Positions 8,315 through 17,140 are shown, numbered from the stretch's first letter. The stretch: 41,733 nt of DNA from Chitinophagaceae bacterium (GCA_016720745.1 JADKKA010000015.1:1-41733), one strand, 5' to 3'. Numbers and translations are program-made. Notes: generated by a model not told the origin, from the sequence alone.

Positions 8315-9511
8315 TCATCTCGTGAATCTGCGCTTGATCTCTTCACTATTTTCCAGTGTCAGACGGATAAGCCCGCATATCTGCCTGATCTCCATCTCGC
8401 CAACGGCGGTTCCAGTTGGCAGGCAAAGCACGCGCTGGGTGAGTCTTTCAGTCTGTGGAAGTAATAGTCCGGAATGAGGAAAATAGGACCGATAAGGCTC
8501 CATCTGGTGGCAGCCTGGGAAGAAATAACGCCGTGCCAGAATATTCTCGGCATGCAAAATCGCGACCAAATCATCACGCGTTACGCCGGTGATTTGTGCG
8601 TCAATCTCAAGCACGACATACTGGTAATTAAATTTCTCGACATCACTGAAGGCGATTAAACTAACGCCATCCAACCCTGCCAGCAGGGTCTGATAAAACT
8701 GATAGTTGTGGCGGTTAACGCCGATAAATTCATCTAGGCTTTCGAGATTGGTCAATCCCATCGCAGCAGAGACTTCATTCATCTTGCCATTAATGCCTAC
8801 ATAACCGGTTTGATCGTAATTGGTAAAACCAAAATTCTTCATCAAGCGTATTTTATTCGCCAATGAGTCATCATTGGTCACCACGGCCCCACCTTCCAGA
8901 GTATTGAAAAACTTGGTACCATGAAAACTAAAGACTTCCGCATCGCCAAACCCGCCGATCATTTGACCTTTGGAAGTGCAGGCAAAAGCATGAGCAGCGT
9001 CAAACAAGAGGCGTAGGTTTCGCCTATGCGCGATTTCACCTAGGGCATCTGTATCGCAAGCGCGTCCCCAGACATGCACGCCAATGATGCCTGTTGTACG
9101 CGGCGTGATCATACGTTCGACCTGCCGTGGGTCAAGGTTGTGTGTTTCGGGGTCAATATCACAGAAAACCGGGGTGATCTCTTGCCATTGCAGAGCATGC
9201 GCGGTGGCAATAAAAGTGAAAGATGGAACAATTACCTCCCCCTTCATGCCTAGTGCGCGGATCGCAATCTCCAGTGCAACAGTCGCATTGCATATGGCAA
9301 TACAATGTTTAACACCCATTAAGTGCTCAAGTTGACGCTCAAACTCTTGCACATATTTTCCGCCGTTGGTCAGCCATTTACGATCCAATATATCAGCTAC
9401 CCGCTCTGTAAATTTTTGGCGGTTACCGATATTTGGACGGCCCACATGTAAAGCATATTCGAAAACAGGCTTTCCGCCAAAGATGGTTAATTCATCAATA
9501 TTTAATTTCAT
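8315..9511 (-). CDS. dTDP-4-keto-6-deoxyhexose-type aminotransferase (DegT/DnrJ/EryC1/StrS)
   Basis: A 398-residue PLP aminotransferase. The N-terminal block FGGKPVFEYALHVGRPNIGN is typical of the DesI/VioA-like branch that makes dTDP-4-amino-4,6-dideoxyglucose. The PLP-binding Asp171 is in LLFDAAHAFA and the Schiff-base lysine K200 in FSFHGTKFFNTLEGGAVV, both canonical. Length and frame are normal. AGGG lies 8 bases upstream of the ATG. It follows the TylF-type methyltransferase and precedes the glycosyltransferase. With the acyl-activation genes further upstream it could supply a 4-amino sugar that is then N-acylated, as in Qui4N derivatives; that link is inference. Confidence 0.9.
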   Translation of the reverse strand: MKLNIDELTIFGGKPVFEYALHVGRPNIGNRQKFTERVADILDRKWLTNGGKYVQEFERQLEHLMGVKHCIAICNATVALEIAIRALGMKGEVIVPSFTFIATAHALQWQEITPVFCDIDPETHNLDPRQVERMITPRTTGIIGVHVWGRACDTDALGEIAHRRNLRLLFDAAHAFACTSKGQMIGGFGDAEVFSFHGTKFFNTLEGGAVVTNDDSLANKIRLMKNFGFTNYDQTGYVGINGKMNEVSAAMGLTNLESLDEFIGVNRHNYQFYQTLLAGLDGVSLIAFSDVEKFNYQYVVLEIDAQITGVTRDDLVAILHAENILARRYFFPGCHQMEPYRSYFPHSGLLLPQTERLTQRVLCLPTGTAVGEMEIRQICGLIRLTLENSEEIKRRFTR

Positions 9512-9540
9512 AAATTCCCTAAAATATCATTTCTTTCCAA

Positions 9541-10254
9541 TCAAGGTTTAACTACATAAGCGGTTGGCATCCACCCAAAAGGTAATGTGCGTAATTTGGC
9601 GTCGGGCATAAACTCTTTGACTGCCCGTGTTTCTCCCGGGGATAACTCCTGATTGAATTGATCAAAAACCATGATACCACCGCTTGTAAGCCGGGGCCAG
9701 AAGTGCTTAAGACAACTCATAACAATATCATACTGCCCTGCATCTAGATATATGAGTTTGAATTGCATGTAATTATTCTCTTCAAAAAACTTTTCAAGTT
9801 CGGTTTTAAGATCTAATTTATGAATATGAACGATATGGTCAAGTTTTTGAGCTTGTATCAAATGCAGTATTCTCGAATAATCTTCCTTATAAGAACCCGC
9901 GAGAACATTAGGCTCTTCAGAAGTCGGCTCAGTACCTTCAAACCAATCAAAACCATGTACAAGCGTAAAAGATTCTGGCTCAAATATCTGGGTCAATTTG
10001 GCAAAAAAGAGAGACCCAGCAGCTTTATAAACTCCGGCCTCCGCAATATGCCCAGCTACACCCAGAGTCATTTTATAAATTTCGTAAAGGACCAGGAACT
10101 TGGATATAGTCATATGACCTGCGAAACTAGGAAAGTGATGAATTAGATCTTCTTTCTCATAGCCCAGGGAGAGGATTTCGGTCAAACCCTCATAATATGG
10201 TTTCTTGCGGTCGGCGAACTTACGTGTCTCAAATTTGCCTTCTTTATAATCCAT
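9541..10254 (-). CDS. TylF/MycF-type SAM-dependent methyltransferase
   Basis: A class I methyltransferase of about 237 residues of the macrocin O-methyltransferase (TylF) family, which methylates sugar hydroxyls with a metal ion. The SAM-binding strand-loop is GHIAEAGVYKAAGSLFFAK. Asp residues in KLIYLDAGQYD and GGIMVFDQF fit the metal/substrate site, and the ending PFGWMPTAYVVKP is typical. The open frame extends to 10311, but the ATG at 10254 is preferred because it lies one base after the stop of the preceding gene and gives the usual N-terminus. Probable role: O-methylation of a sugar in the polymer. Confidence 0.85.
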   Translation of the reverse strand: MDYKEGKFETRKFADRKKPYYEGLTEILSLGYEKEDLIHHFPSFAGHMTISKFLVLYEIYKMTLGVAGHIAEAGVYKAAGSLFFAKLTQIFEPESFTLVHGFDWFEGTEPTSEEPNVLAGSYKEDYSRILHLIQAQKLDHIVHIHKLDLKTELEKFFEENNYMQFKLIYLDAGQYDIVMSCLKHFWPRLTSGGIMVFDQFNQELSPGETRAVKEFMPDAKLRTLPFGWMPTAYVVKP

Positions 10255-10255
10255 C

Positions 10256-11185
10256 TTAATTATTCTCCAGTTCAGCATAACCAAATCCAGTTTGACCAAA
10301 GCCGTTTCCATTGTAGAACATCAATATTTTACCTCTTACATTGACTATATATGGATAAGCCACCATTTTCGAATCCCATCCATCCAATGATGATACTAAG
10401 CCACCTTGGGCATCATCCCTTGTCCAATCGGCAAGATTTGTCGACCAAGCATACCCCATTCTATAGCTATTTTCACCATCTCGGAAGTCAGATATGCCTC
10501 GAAAACAAAAATATAAATGATATTTTCCATTCCTAAAAAACACAGAGGGGCGATGGGTTGGCTCATATTGACTCCTGGAAGGAAGTATTTGTTTGTTTTC
10601 CCTTACCCAGGTTATGCCATCATTTGAGAAGGCATGTTTGATAACATAGTATTCTTCATATTTTTCAGAAACTTTAATCCAACCTTCGCCAGAGGCATAC
10701 CACATATGCCATTGCTCTTTTTCCCTGAGGATAAAACTTGCGGTTGCTGAATAAACCTCAAGAGGTGTTCTGTCCATAATAGGTCCTGGAAAAACACGCT
10801 GGAATGTTACGCCTCCATCATCACTCACAGCCAGGCCTGTCCAATTGCTATAAGGGATTATCGTTCTACGGCTCCAACCTCCATAATACAGCCATACCTG
10901 GTTTTGATGTTCGCATACATATGTTGGCATTATCCCCTGCTCATCAAACATCCCAGGTTCACCTAATTCCAAAATCGGTTTATCATGGACGTATAAAATT
11001 TGTTTAGGATCATTTATATCAACATCAACAAAGGTTGTCATACTAAGGTGAGGCTCTGGACGTGTTGCAAAATAAATCCGAAGTACTTTATCTTTAACCA
11101 AAACAGTAGGAATCTGGGCATGAGAGTTCATCCACTGATTTTCTCCAGAAACGTTGAAAATCATGCCCTTTTTACGCCATTTCAT
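10256..11185 (-). CDS. GH43/GH32-like five-bladed beta-propeller protein
   Basis: A 309-residue cytoplasmic protein without signal peptide. Repeating blades (QVWLYYGGWSRR, EQWHMWYASGEGW, GKYHLYFCFRGISDF, GKILMFYNGNGFGQTGFGYA) resemble the five-bladed propeller of GH43, GH32 and GH130 families. Proteins of this kind occur inside O-antigen clusters without known activity. I cannot assign a catalytic triad with confidence. Its start overlaps the stop of the preceding GNAT gene (TAATG), and it is coupled to the TylF-type methyltransferase downstream. A role as a sugar-binding or sugar-modifying enzyme in polymer synthesis is inference. Confidence 0.7.
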   Translation of the reverse strand: MKWRKKGMIFNVSGENQWMNSHAQIPTVLVKDKVLRIYFATRPEPHLSMTTFVDVDINDPKQILYVHDKPILELGEPGMFDEQGIMPTYVCEHQNQVWLYYGGWSRRTIIPYSNWTGLAVSDDGGVTFQRVFPGPIMDRTPLEVYSATASFILREKEQWHMWYASGEGWIKVSEKYEEYYVIKHAFSNDGITWVRENKQILPSRSQYEPTHRPSVFFRNGKYHLYFCFRGISDFRDGENSYRMGYAWSTNLADWTRDDAQGGLVSSLDGWDSKMVAYPYIVNVRGKILMFYNGNGFGQTGFGYAELENN

Positions 11186-12003
11186 TATTGATAATCCTCT
11201 TTATTATTAGACGGCAAGTTAATTGGCAAATTAAATGAATAAAAATAATATTTCCATTCCTCCTCAAAACCCAACTTCGCAGCAAGCTTCATCGATGCTA
11301 TATTATTTACAAAGCAATCCCATGTTGGTATTATCTCACGCCGTACACATTCAGTCATGAAACTTTGAGCAGCTGCTGCTGCGAGTCCTATTCCACGATA
11401 TTCCTTCTGTGTAACAATATCGATCTCAGCAAGGTCATCTACAACACATGCTGAATAACAAAGACTGGCGATTTCGCCACCCTTCATTACACAAACGCCA
11501 ATTCCCTGTTCCAGAAAATCGTCTATGGATGCCCAAAAACGTGAGCCAATATCCAATTTAAAATTCAGAGTTTTCTTGATCAATTCCTTATCCAAACGTC
11601 GTATATTGAACCCATCAGGGCATTTGACAAGATTTTCAACGGTATTCTTTTTAAAAATAAAGCGCGCTCGCTCCCGCTTTCGGACATGCTCATGTAAAAA
11701 ACCATCGAACATTTCCTGGATTTGAGGTGGAGGTGAGTACCATAATAGATAGGACGGCATGGAGATCCCTGGGAACTTGAAGACTTTAATGAAATCGCGC
11801 TCGAAATTCTCAACACTGACAAGTTGCAAAAAACCAAAGTTATTCATAATCATCGCTGATGTCGGCTGAACTGGATCATCCACGAATACCCAACCGGGTT
11901 GCTTTTGATGAATTACAGCAAGAATTAATGGAAAAGTCTTTCCTTCGTTTAAATACATCGGCAATATTTTTACAAAATCGTTTTTATCAAGCTCAAAAAT
12001 CAC
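11185..12003 (-). CDS. GNAT-family acetyltransferase (GNAT_acetyltran type)
   Basis: The C-terminal half has clear GNAT features: EIDIVTQKEYRGIGLAAAAA, which includes the acetyl-CoA binding loop RGIGLA, then NNIASMKLAAKLGFEEEW. The N-terminal half (about residues 1-120) is the extra domain seen in the two-domain GNAT_acetyltran family. The open frame runs to 12129 but would overlap the preceding acetyltransferase by about 100 bases. The GTG at 12003, 6 bases after AGGA, gives a natural start and about 272 residues. Substrate unknown; the context suggests an acyl transfer to an amino sugar or to the carrier-bound intermediate. Confidence 0.75.
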   Translation of the reverse strand: MIFELDKNDFVKILPMYLNEGKTFPLILAVIHQKQPGWVFVDDPVQPTSAMIMNNFGFLQLVSVENFERDFIKVFKFPGISMPSYLLWYSPPPQIQEMFDGFLHEHVRKRERARFIFKKNTVENLVKCPDGFNIRRLDKELIKKTLNFKLDIGSRFWASIDDFLEQGIGVCVMKGGEIASLCYSACVVDDLAEIDIVTQKEYRGIGLAAAAAQSFMTECVRREIIPTWDCFVNNIASMKLAAKLGFEEEWKYYFYSFNLPINLPSNNKEDYQ

Positions 12004-12031
12004 GGTCGATCCTATTTCATCTTGGTCAATT

Positions 12032-12685
12032 TCAAAAAGACTCCGAATCCAGACGGAATTTCTGCGTATCTGGCACAATATACACGCTCTTCGGCGCCAC
12101 ATTTTTTGTGACAAGAGCGCCCGCACCAATGAAACTCTCTCTGCCGACTGTAACTTCGTGTCCGATGGTTGAGTTCACACCTAAAAAGCAATACGGCTCA
12201 ATCACAGAGGCTCCAGATATGACCACCTGCCCGGCAATATAACAATGATCTTCGATACGAGCATGATGACCCAAATGATTACCGTTCCAAAAGAACACAT
12301 TATTTCCCATTTTCGTACATGGCTGCAAGACAGTATTCTCAAGAACCATGCAGTTATCACCAATTTCAATGTTGCTAAAGTTGGATGCACGGGAACTTAC
12401 ATAACTAATCAACTCATACCCTTTGGCTTTTGCTTCTTCATACTTCTTTGCACGGAAATGATTTAAATCCTGGTAACCGACTGCTACCAGCATTTTGAAA
12501 TCATCCGGAGGGTATGCATTCAGAACATCATCAAAAGCGATGACAGGGAGTCCCTGCTTTTCCTTTTGGGCAACATACTCTCCATCCACCGAAAATGCAA
12601 CAACCTCGTGAACACTGTCGTTGGTTAATTGAAAGTACGCCACATCTGCAATTTTTCCCGCGCCGAACAGAACAACCTTACGCAT
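12032..12685 (-). CDS. PglD/NeuD-type sugar O/N-acetyltransferase (left-handed beta-helix)
   Basis: A protein of about 217 residues with an N-terminal Rossmann-like PglD_N domain (MRKVVLFGAGKIADVAYF) followed by hexapeptide repeats of a left-handed beta-helix, e.g. GDNCMVLENTVLQPCTKMG and GRESFIGAGALVTKN. The family acetylates amino-deoxy sugars (PglD) or sialic-acid-type sugars (NeuD) with acetyl-CoA. The catalytic base histidine is probably one of those in NGNHLGHHARIED. The start is placed at the ATG at 12685 after AAAGG; it overlaps the true end of the adenylation gene. A longer frame to 12706 is less likely. Confidence 0.85.
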   Translation of the reverse strand: MRKVVLFGAGKIADVAYFQLTNDSVHEVVAFSVDGEYVAQKEKQGLPVIAFDDVLNAYPPDDFKMLVAVGYQDLNHFRAKKYEEAKAKGYELISYVSSRASNFSNIEIGDNCMVLENTVLQPCTKMGNNVFFWNGNHLGHHARIEDHCYIAGQVVISGASVIEPYCFLGVNSTIGHEVTVGRESFIGAGALVTKNVAPKSVYIVPDTQKFRLDSESF

Positions 12686-13909
12686 TTGTATGCCTTTCTT
12701 CGTCAAGCGCCAGATATCTTTCTTTCAGGCGCTTACGATCCACCTTGCCGTTGGGATTTTTTAGCAAGGTATCTTCATAATAAAACGCTGATGGAACATA
12801 TAATCCGGGATCATTTTCCGTAAATCCTGCCGCAGCTGATCGTCGTTTACCCGATGGCGAACGGCCAATACAGCTATGATGCGACTCAAACCGCCACTGT
12901 TGGAATGAATCGCGATCGCTTCCAAGATATATTCAATACTATGCAGGGCATTCTCGATTTCCTCCAATTCAATGCGATAGCCCATATGTTTGATCTGGTT
13001 ATCTTTTCTACCGTGGATGTAAAGTTTACTATCGGCAGGGTCAAGGCGCACCAAGTCACCCGTTTTATAGATAACTTCACGAAACGCATCGTTATACGGG
13101 TTCTGCACAAAGCTGGCGGAGGTACGCTCGGGATCATTGTAATAACCCAAACCGACATTAGGTCCCAACAAACACAACTCACCCAGCTCGCCTTCCGAAA
13201 CTATTTTATTTTCGTCATCAAGGATCAGGTATGAAAAATTACCAGCAATTGAGCCGAGCGGTGGGAAGCCCTGCAAGTCGCGGAAATCGTCGGCAGTAAT
13301 TTTATATGATGAGCAAATGCAGGTGCATTCGGTCGGTCCACTGACATTAAAAAATTCGCTTGTCTCTGAATAGACATCATACAGAGCCTTTAACTTCGGT
13401 TTGGGGTATCCTTCGCCGCCAAAGATAAACCGTTTAATCCTCCGAAGGTATCTACCATCGGTGGCCTTCATCGTCTGTAAATAGATCAATAGAGACGGCA
13501 CAGAGAACCATAATGTGCAGCCTGCCAAATCGTCAATCAATAATTCCGCAAAGATAGTCCCCATCTTTTGCAACAGTTCAGCATCCGCTGCCACAAGGCG
13601 CGGGCGACAGGTTGAAAATATTTTGCGCAGTCGTTCGGGCGGGCTATCGGGGTCAAAGATGGAATACACAACGCCGATCTTCAAGCAGGCAAGCATCAGG
13701 GAAAAGGTATGGATATTTTTTAATCCCGAAATACAAACGACATCTCCTGAAGCCAAGCCATGCCGAAACAGCAACCGCGCCATTTGGTTTGCACGGCAGT
13801 TTAAATCCAGATAGGTATAAGACTCGCGTTCATTAAACCAAAGAGATATGCGCTGGGGATATCTTTCGACAATATCTTGAAAACGAAGGGCGAGATTATA
13901 TTCGTACAT
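12678..13909 (-). CDS. AMP-forming adenylation protein (NRPS A-domain-like), internal deletion and 3' frameshift
   Basis: An acyl- or amino-acid-activating enzyme that would load an acid onto the carrier protein encoded two genes upstream. Core motifs A1-A2 (YTYLDLNCRANQMARL; LKIGVVYSIFDPDSPPERL), A5 (NVSGPTE), A6 (GELCLLGPNVGLGYY), A7 (YKTGDLVRL) and A8 (GRKDNQIKHMGYRIELEEIE) are present. The glycine-rich A3 loop (normally TSGSTGxPKG) and A4 are missing: about residue 128 the frame jumps from AELLIDD to LAGCTLWFSVPSLL, an in-frame loss of roughly 110-120 residues at about 13524. The open frame ends early at 12761. After restoring one base at about 12798 it continues VPSAFYYEDTLLKNPNGKVD, which includes A10 (NGKVD), and stops at 12678. 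As written the enzyme cannot bind ATP normally. Confidence 0.82.
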
Positions 13910-13913
13910 CGGT

Positions 13914-14663
13914 TCAAATAACCAGACCACCGTCCAGCTCGAACACTTTGCCATTGAAGAAATCGTTTTCGATCACACTGATGACCCCTTGCGCAATCTC
14001 CTGAGGTTTACCAAGCCGACGCAAGGGTACCTTCTTAACAATCTCTTGTAACACGGCTTCGCTTAACGCTTCTTTAGTAGACTCGGTTTCAGTGAATCCC
14101 GGAGCAACCGCCACGACTCTTATACCCATCGTGCTTAATTCTTTTGCCCAGGTCGCCGTCAACGCGTTCACGCCCGCTTTTGCCGCAGAATACGCGGATT
14201 GTCCCGCGTTACCCGAAGCAGAAATTGAGCTGATGTTCACAATAACTCCCTTCGTACGCGTGGAGATCATCTTTTCCACAATACAGGCTGTCATATAAAA
14301 CACCGAACTTAAGTTTGTGGCCAGTGTTTTATTCCACATGGCCACATCATGCTTCTCTATCCCAGAGGAAGAGATCCTAACCAACGGTGCACTGTAAAGA
14401 ATGCCAGCATTGTTAATCAAAACATCTGCAGATTTAAATTCTGCGTGATAGCGAGTTGTTGCGGCCAGGACCTGTTCATAATCGGCAATATCACACTCAA
14501 TGCAAGTTGTATCTGGATGTTGTTCGCGCAACTCTGCCAGCCCCTGTCTGTTTATATCGAAAACAGCGACAATTGCCCCTTTGGAAATCAGTGTATCAAC
14601 TACACTTCGCCCCAAGCCTCTTACACCACCGGTGACAATCACCTTCTTTCCACGCAGTTCCAT
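13914..14663 (-). CDS. FabG-like short-chain dehydrogenase/reductase
   Basis: A 249-residue classical SDR resembling 3-oxoacyl-ACP reductase. It shows the NADP-binding motif TGGVRGLG (about 11-18), NNAG (about 86-89), a catalytic Ser in NISSISASG and YSAAK, and the end LDGGLVI. Its start overlaps the stop of the acyl carrier protein gene (TGATG), and the adenylation gene follows four bases after its own stop. The likely role is to reduce a 3-keto group on the carrier-bound acyl chain, for example to a 3-hydroxyacyl group used to decorate an amino sugar. A role on a sugar nucleotide cannot be excluded. Confidence 0.85.
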   Translation of the reverse strand: MELRGKKVIVTGGVRGLGRSVVDTLISKGAIVAVFDINRQGLAELREQHPDTTCIECDIADYEQVLAATTRYHAEFKSADVLINNAGILYSAPLVRISSSGIEKHDVAMWNKTLATNLSSVFYMTACIVEKMISTRTKGVIVNISSISASGNAGQSAYSAAKAGVNALTATWAKELSTMGIRVVAVAPGFTETESTKEALSEAVLQEIVKKVPLRRLGKPQEIAQGVISVIENDFFNGKVFELDGGLVI

Positions 14664-14896
14664 CAGACGTCCACTCCCTTGCCATTTAACACACGTTTGA
14701 TCTCCGCCACGCTCTGCATCGAAACGATCTCTTCAAAGGTAAATTCCACCCCAAAGGCCTGTTCCAGGGAGGCGATCAGATCCATATGTTGAAGCGAATC
14801 CCAAGTTTCAACTTCAGACATGGTTAATTGGTCGGTAATGTCTGCCGGTGAAATATGTAAAGTGGACACGAGTATCTCATCAATTTTTGTATTCAA
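14663..14896 (-). CDS. Acyl carrier protein
   Basis: A 77-residue acidic four-helix carrier protein. The phosphopantetheine attachment serine is in WDSLQHMDL (about residues 32-40), followed by the usual helix (LIASLEQAFGVEFT). The start is a TTG codon at 14896 with AGAGGA about 8 bases upstream; no ATG is available. It is dedicated to this cluster, being coupled to the FabG-like reductase and next to the adenylation and FemAB-like genes, so it probably shuttles a polymer-modifying acyl group rather than fatty-acid intermediates. Confidence 0.9.
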   Translation of the reverse strand: MNTKIDEILVSTLHISPADITDQLTMSEVETWDSLQHMDLIASLEQAFGVEFTFEEIVSMQSVAEIKRVLNGKGVDV

Positions 14897-14923
14897 GTTA
14901 AATTCCTCTCTTCCAATATAATT

Positions 14924-15834
14924 TTAGAACTCACCCAAACGATATGCGGGAAAGAATTTTGTGGACGCAACGCCTTTGGAGGCGACGATTTCCTGATATT
15001 TCTTTGAGTCAAAAATACGTCCACAAAAATATGCAGTTCGAACACCCGTTGACCACCCTCGTTTGAAACGAGTTAAACCGTCATTCTCATCTCCCTTAAT
15101 GCCGGCACCCGCCCCCAAACTAAGCCATTGCAGGCCTGCATTCAAAAAATAATCAAGCGCTGTCCAGAATAATGCAAAAGATACGTTTAATTTATAGCCA
15201 TCAGGGCTATAAGCTCCTAAATGATAATAACCTACATTGCCCTGAACATACCACAATAACATTCCAACTGTTTTAGCATCAACAACTGCCCGAAACGCAA
15301 CGATTCCGGAATACTTAATTGCTTTGCAAATGCGTCCCTGGAGAATCTGGCTATTCCCATAATATTATGACGCTCAATCAGGTTGCCGTAGAGATGCACC
15401 CATTCATCCAGATATTTAATAGGCTCAGTACAAATTTCGACATTAACCGTTCTTAAGGCCTTGTGTGCATTACGCTGATGGTGTGCGGCCACAAAGTCTT
15501 CGGGCCGCCTATGTAGATCAACAACAAAATGTTCTTTGTAGGGATTGGCTATCTCTTTGAAACACTTTGCTAAATCTTTTTGATTATATCTCCCAAACGG
15601 ATCGGTGACCAATGAAAGGCTGACCAATTGATCAGCAATCCGATCCAGATCTGCTCCCAAGGCTGACCAATCCTGACACGCAAATATAGGGTAACACCCC
15701 ATGCCATCGAACTGGCTAGTTCCAGGAATAGAACGTTTTAAAATCCAACCTTTGCTAAAAGGTAATTCAAGAGGGGACCCATATTCAATCAGAGATTGAA
15801 CGTACATTGGATGTAGATAACCTAGATTGTTCAT
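14924..15834 (-). CDS. FemAB/GNAT_6-like acyltransferase (one frameshift)
   Basis: A protein of about 300 residues in two frames: 15232-15834 (NLGYLHPMYVQSLIEYGSPL to the FSRDAFAKQL region) and 14924-15262 (LLWYVQGNVGYYHLGAYSPD to FPAYRLGEF). The bridging sequence FRAVVDAKTVGMLLWYVQGN is readable in the second frame, placing one indel at about 15300. Features such as HHQRNAHKALR and LSLGAGAGIKGDENDGLTRF, KRGWST are typical of the FemAB-like GNAT_6 group, which transfers an acyl or aminoacyl group to a sugar or peptide. Next to the ACP, reductase and adenylation genes, it is the best candidate to move the carrier-bound acyl group onto an amino sugar. The start overlaps the stop of a small upstream remnant (ATGA). 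Confidence 0.72.
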
Positions 15835-15986
15835 TGAGAGTTTTTGTAAAGTAGCTTACCAATTTTCGTGGTAAATTTTTCGACACCAATTTCATTTAAA
15901 TGATCTACATCTAAGAAATCCACTACAGTAAGCGGAAATTCATGCTTCGACCGGTTATTGTTAAAGACAGGGAAATTAATTGATAG
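15831..15986 (-). pseudogene. C-terminal remnant resembling an SGNH-hydrolase-like protein
   Basis: A 51-codon open frame without a start codon lies between the methyltransferase and the FemAB-like gene. It reads FLDVDHLNEIGVEKFTTKI near its end, close to the D-x-x-HLN-x-x-G end of SGNH/GDSL hydrolase-like proteins of polysaccharide loci, where the Asp and His are catalytic. Its TGA stop overlaps the ATG of the FemAB-like gene. The upstream part is absent: a TAG lies just before. It may be a deletion remnant or the result of a missing stretch in the assembly. Confidence 0.45.
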
Positions 15987-15996
15987 CTAACCCAAA

Positions 15997-16839
15997 TCAA
16001 ATATTTTCATCGGTCATTACTAGCTCAGTTATTTCTACCTTTTCAGCCACATACAAGACACTTGTGTTAGTAATTCCGTATTGTTTGAAGGCGGATTCTC
16101 CGAAAAAGTCCACGCCAAGTTGTCTCACGACAAAGCCTACAGCCTCCATGCGCTCAACAAAGCCAGATTTATTATACATGCGCACATGGTCGAACTGACC
16201 AAACCTGCGCCAGCGTTCGGCTTCATCTGTGACCTGCGGATCCTCGTCAATTTGATCCAGTGTCAGGATAATCGGAACCATGATGATGCCCCAGCCCCTT
16301 GGTTTAAGCACCCGATACAACTCGGATAAGGCTTTTTTATCATCGTTGACATGTTCCAAGACATGGGAACAAATCAAGGTGTCGTATAAATCAGAAGCGA
16401 TTTCAGACATATTCGTGATATCTACAACGAGGTCGACACCTTCAGTCAAAAGATCAGCAGTATGGCGAGTGAGTTTGAATTCTTTGAATAATTTGGAAAG
16501 CGGGACAGAGGGCGCAATATCAAGCAAAAGAACTTGTTCGTCAACGCTGTATTGAGACAGTCTTTCCCTCAAATAACAAGCAGATAATCTGTCTCTGTCA
16601 TTGGCGCTGCAGTGTGGACAGGCATATTGTTCAAAATTTATGGTCTCGCCTTCCTCAGGCTTATAAGGAAATCCATAATTTCGAAGGTTTTCAGTGTAAT
16701 ACGGGGCAAGCGGTAAAAACTCATGCACTTGGTTTTTTTGGCAGACTGGGCACTTGTGAGGGAGATTGGTGGTCTCAGAAGGAAGATTGGTAGTCTCAGT
16801 CTGCAAAAGGTTGCGCCATACGCCTTTCGGCTCTGCCAT
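15997..16839 (-). CDS. Class I SAM-dependent methyltransferase with an N-terminal zinc-ribbon-like CxxC pair
   Basis: A 280-residue frame. The first 90 residues carry two CxxC-type pairs (CPVCQKN and CPHCSAND), as in the methyltransferases of polysaccharide loci that begin with a small metal-binding module. The Methyltransf_11 core follows: LLLDIAPSVPLSKLF, then YDTLICSHVLEHVNDDKKAL and LYRVLKPRGWGIIMVP. The N-terminus overlaps the end of the preceding frame, and MAEPKGVWRNLL probably continues that protein after an indel at about 16810-16840. Expected role: O-methylation of a glycan residue or terminus. Substrate unknown. Confidence 0.8.
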   Translation of the reverse strand: MAEPKGVWRNLLQTETTNLPSETTNLPHKCPVCQKNQVHEFLPLAPYYTENLRNYGFPYKPEEGETINFEQYACPHCSANDRDRLSACYLRERLSQYSVDEQVLLLDIAPSVPLSKLFKEFKLTRHTADLLTEGVDLVVDITNMSEIASDLYDTLICSHVLEHVNDDKKALSELYRVLKPRGWGIIMVPIILTLDQIDEDPQVTDEAERWRRFGQFDHVRMYNKSGFVERMEAVGFVVRQLGVDFFGESAFKQYGITNTSVLYVAEKVEITELVMTDENI

Positions 16840-17140
16840 AGCGCGAATAATGAATGAGCGGATTGATACGGGCTTCTTTTACATCCTTATAGGTATCCAA
16901 ATACCAACCGCTGCAAAAATTTGGTCCCGGGTCACGCCCTTCAAAACCACCATAACGTAAATAATGAAGCCATGGATTGACTTTTGCCTGTGCAACATCT
17001 GGGTTATTCGCCAGATACCAATTCTTATCGAATAAATCTGACATCCGAAGTAAAAGGAATCCGTGTAATAATTGTGGGTATTTTATTAACTTTTTTGAGA
17101 GGCGGGAAAAATTATTAATCATAAGAATGAATTCTGCCAT
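16796..17140 (-). CDS. Paired NPDV-repeat domain, probably the N-terminus of the methyltransferase
   Basis: A 114-residue frame with two copies of a module of about 36 residues: FDKNWYLANNPDVAQAKVNP then LHYLRYGGFEGRDPGP, and CSGWYLDTYKDVKEARINP then LIHYSRYGRAERR. This repeat is common next to glycosyltransferase and methyltransferase domains in surface polysaccharide proteins and has no settled function. After RYGRAE the frame ends in a short random tail, while the overlapping methyltransferase frame continues from the same bases. So the two frames are most likely one protein of about 380 residues broken by one indel. It is the first gene of the cluster in transcription order. Confidence 0.7.
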   Translation of the reverse strand: MAEFILMINNFSRLSKKLIKYPQLLHGFLLLRMSDLFDKNWYLANNPDVAQAKVNPWLHYLRYGGFEGRDPGPNFCSGWYLDTYKDVKEARINPLIHYSRYGRAERRMAQPFAD

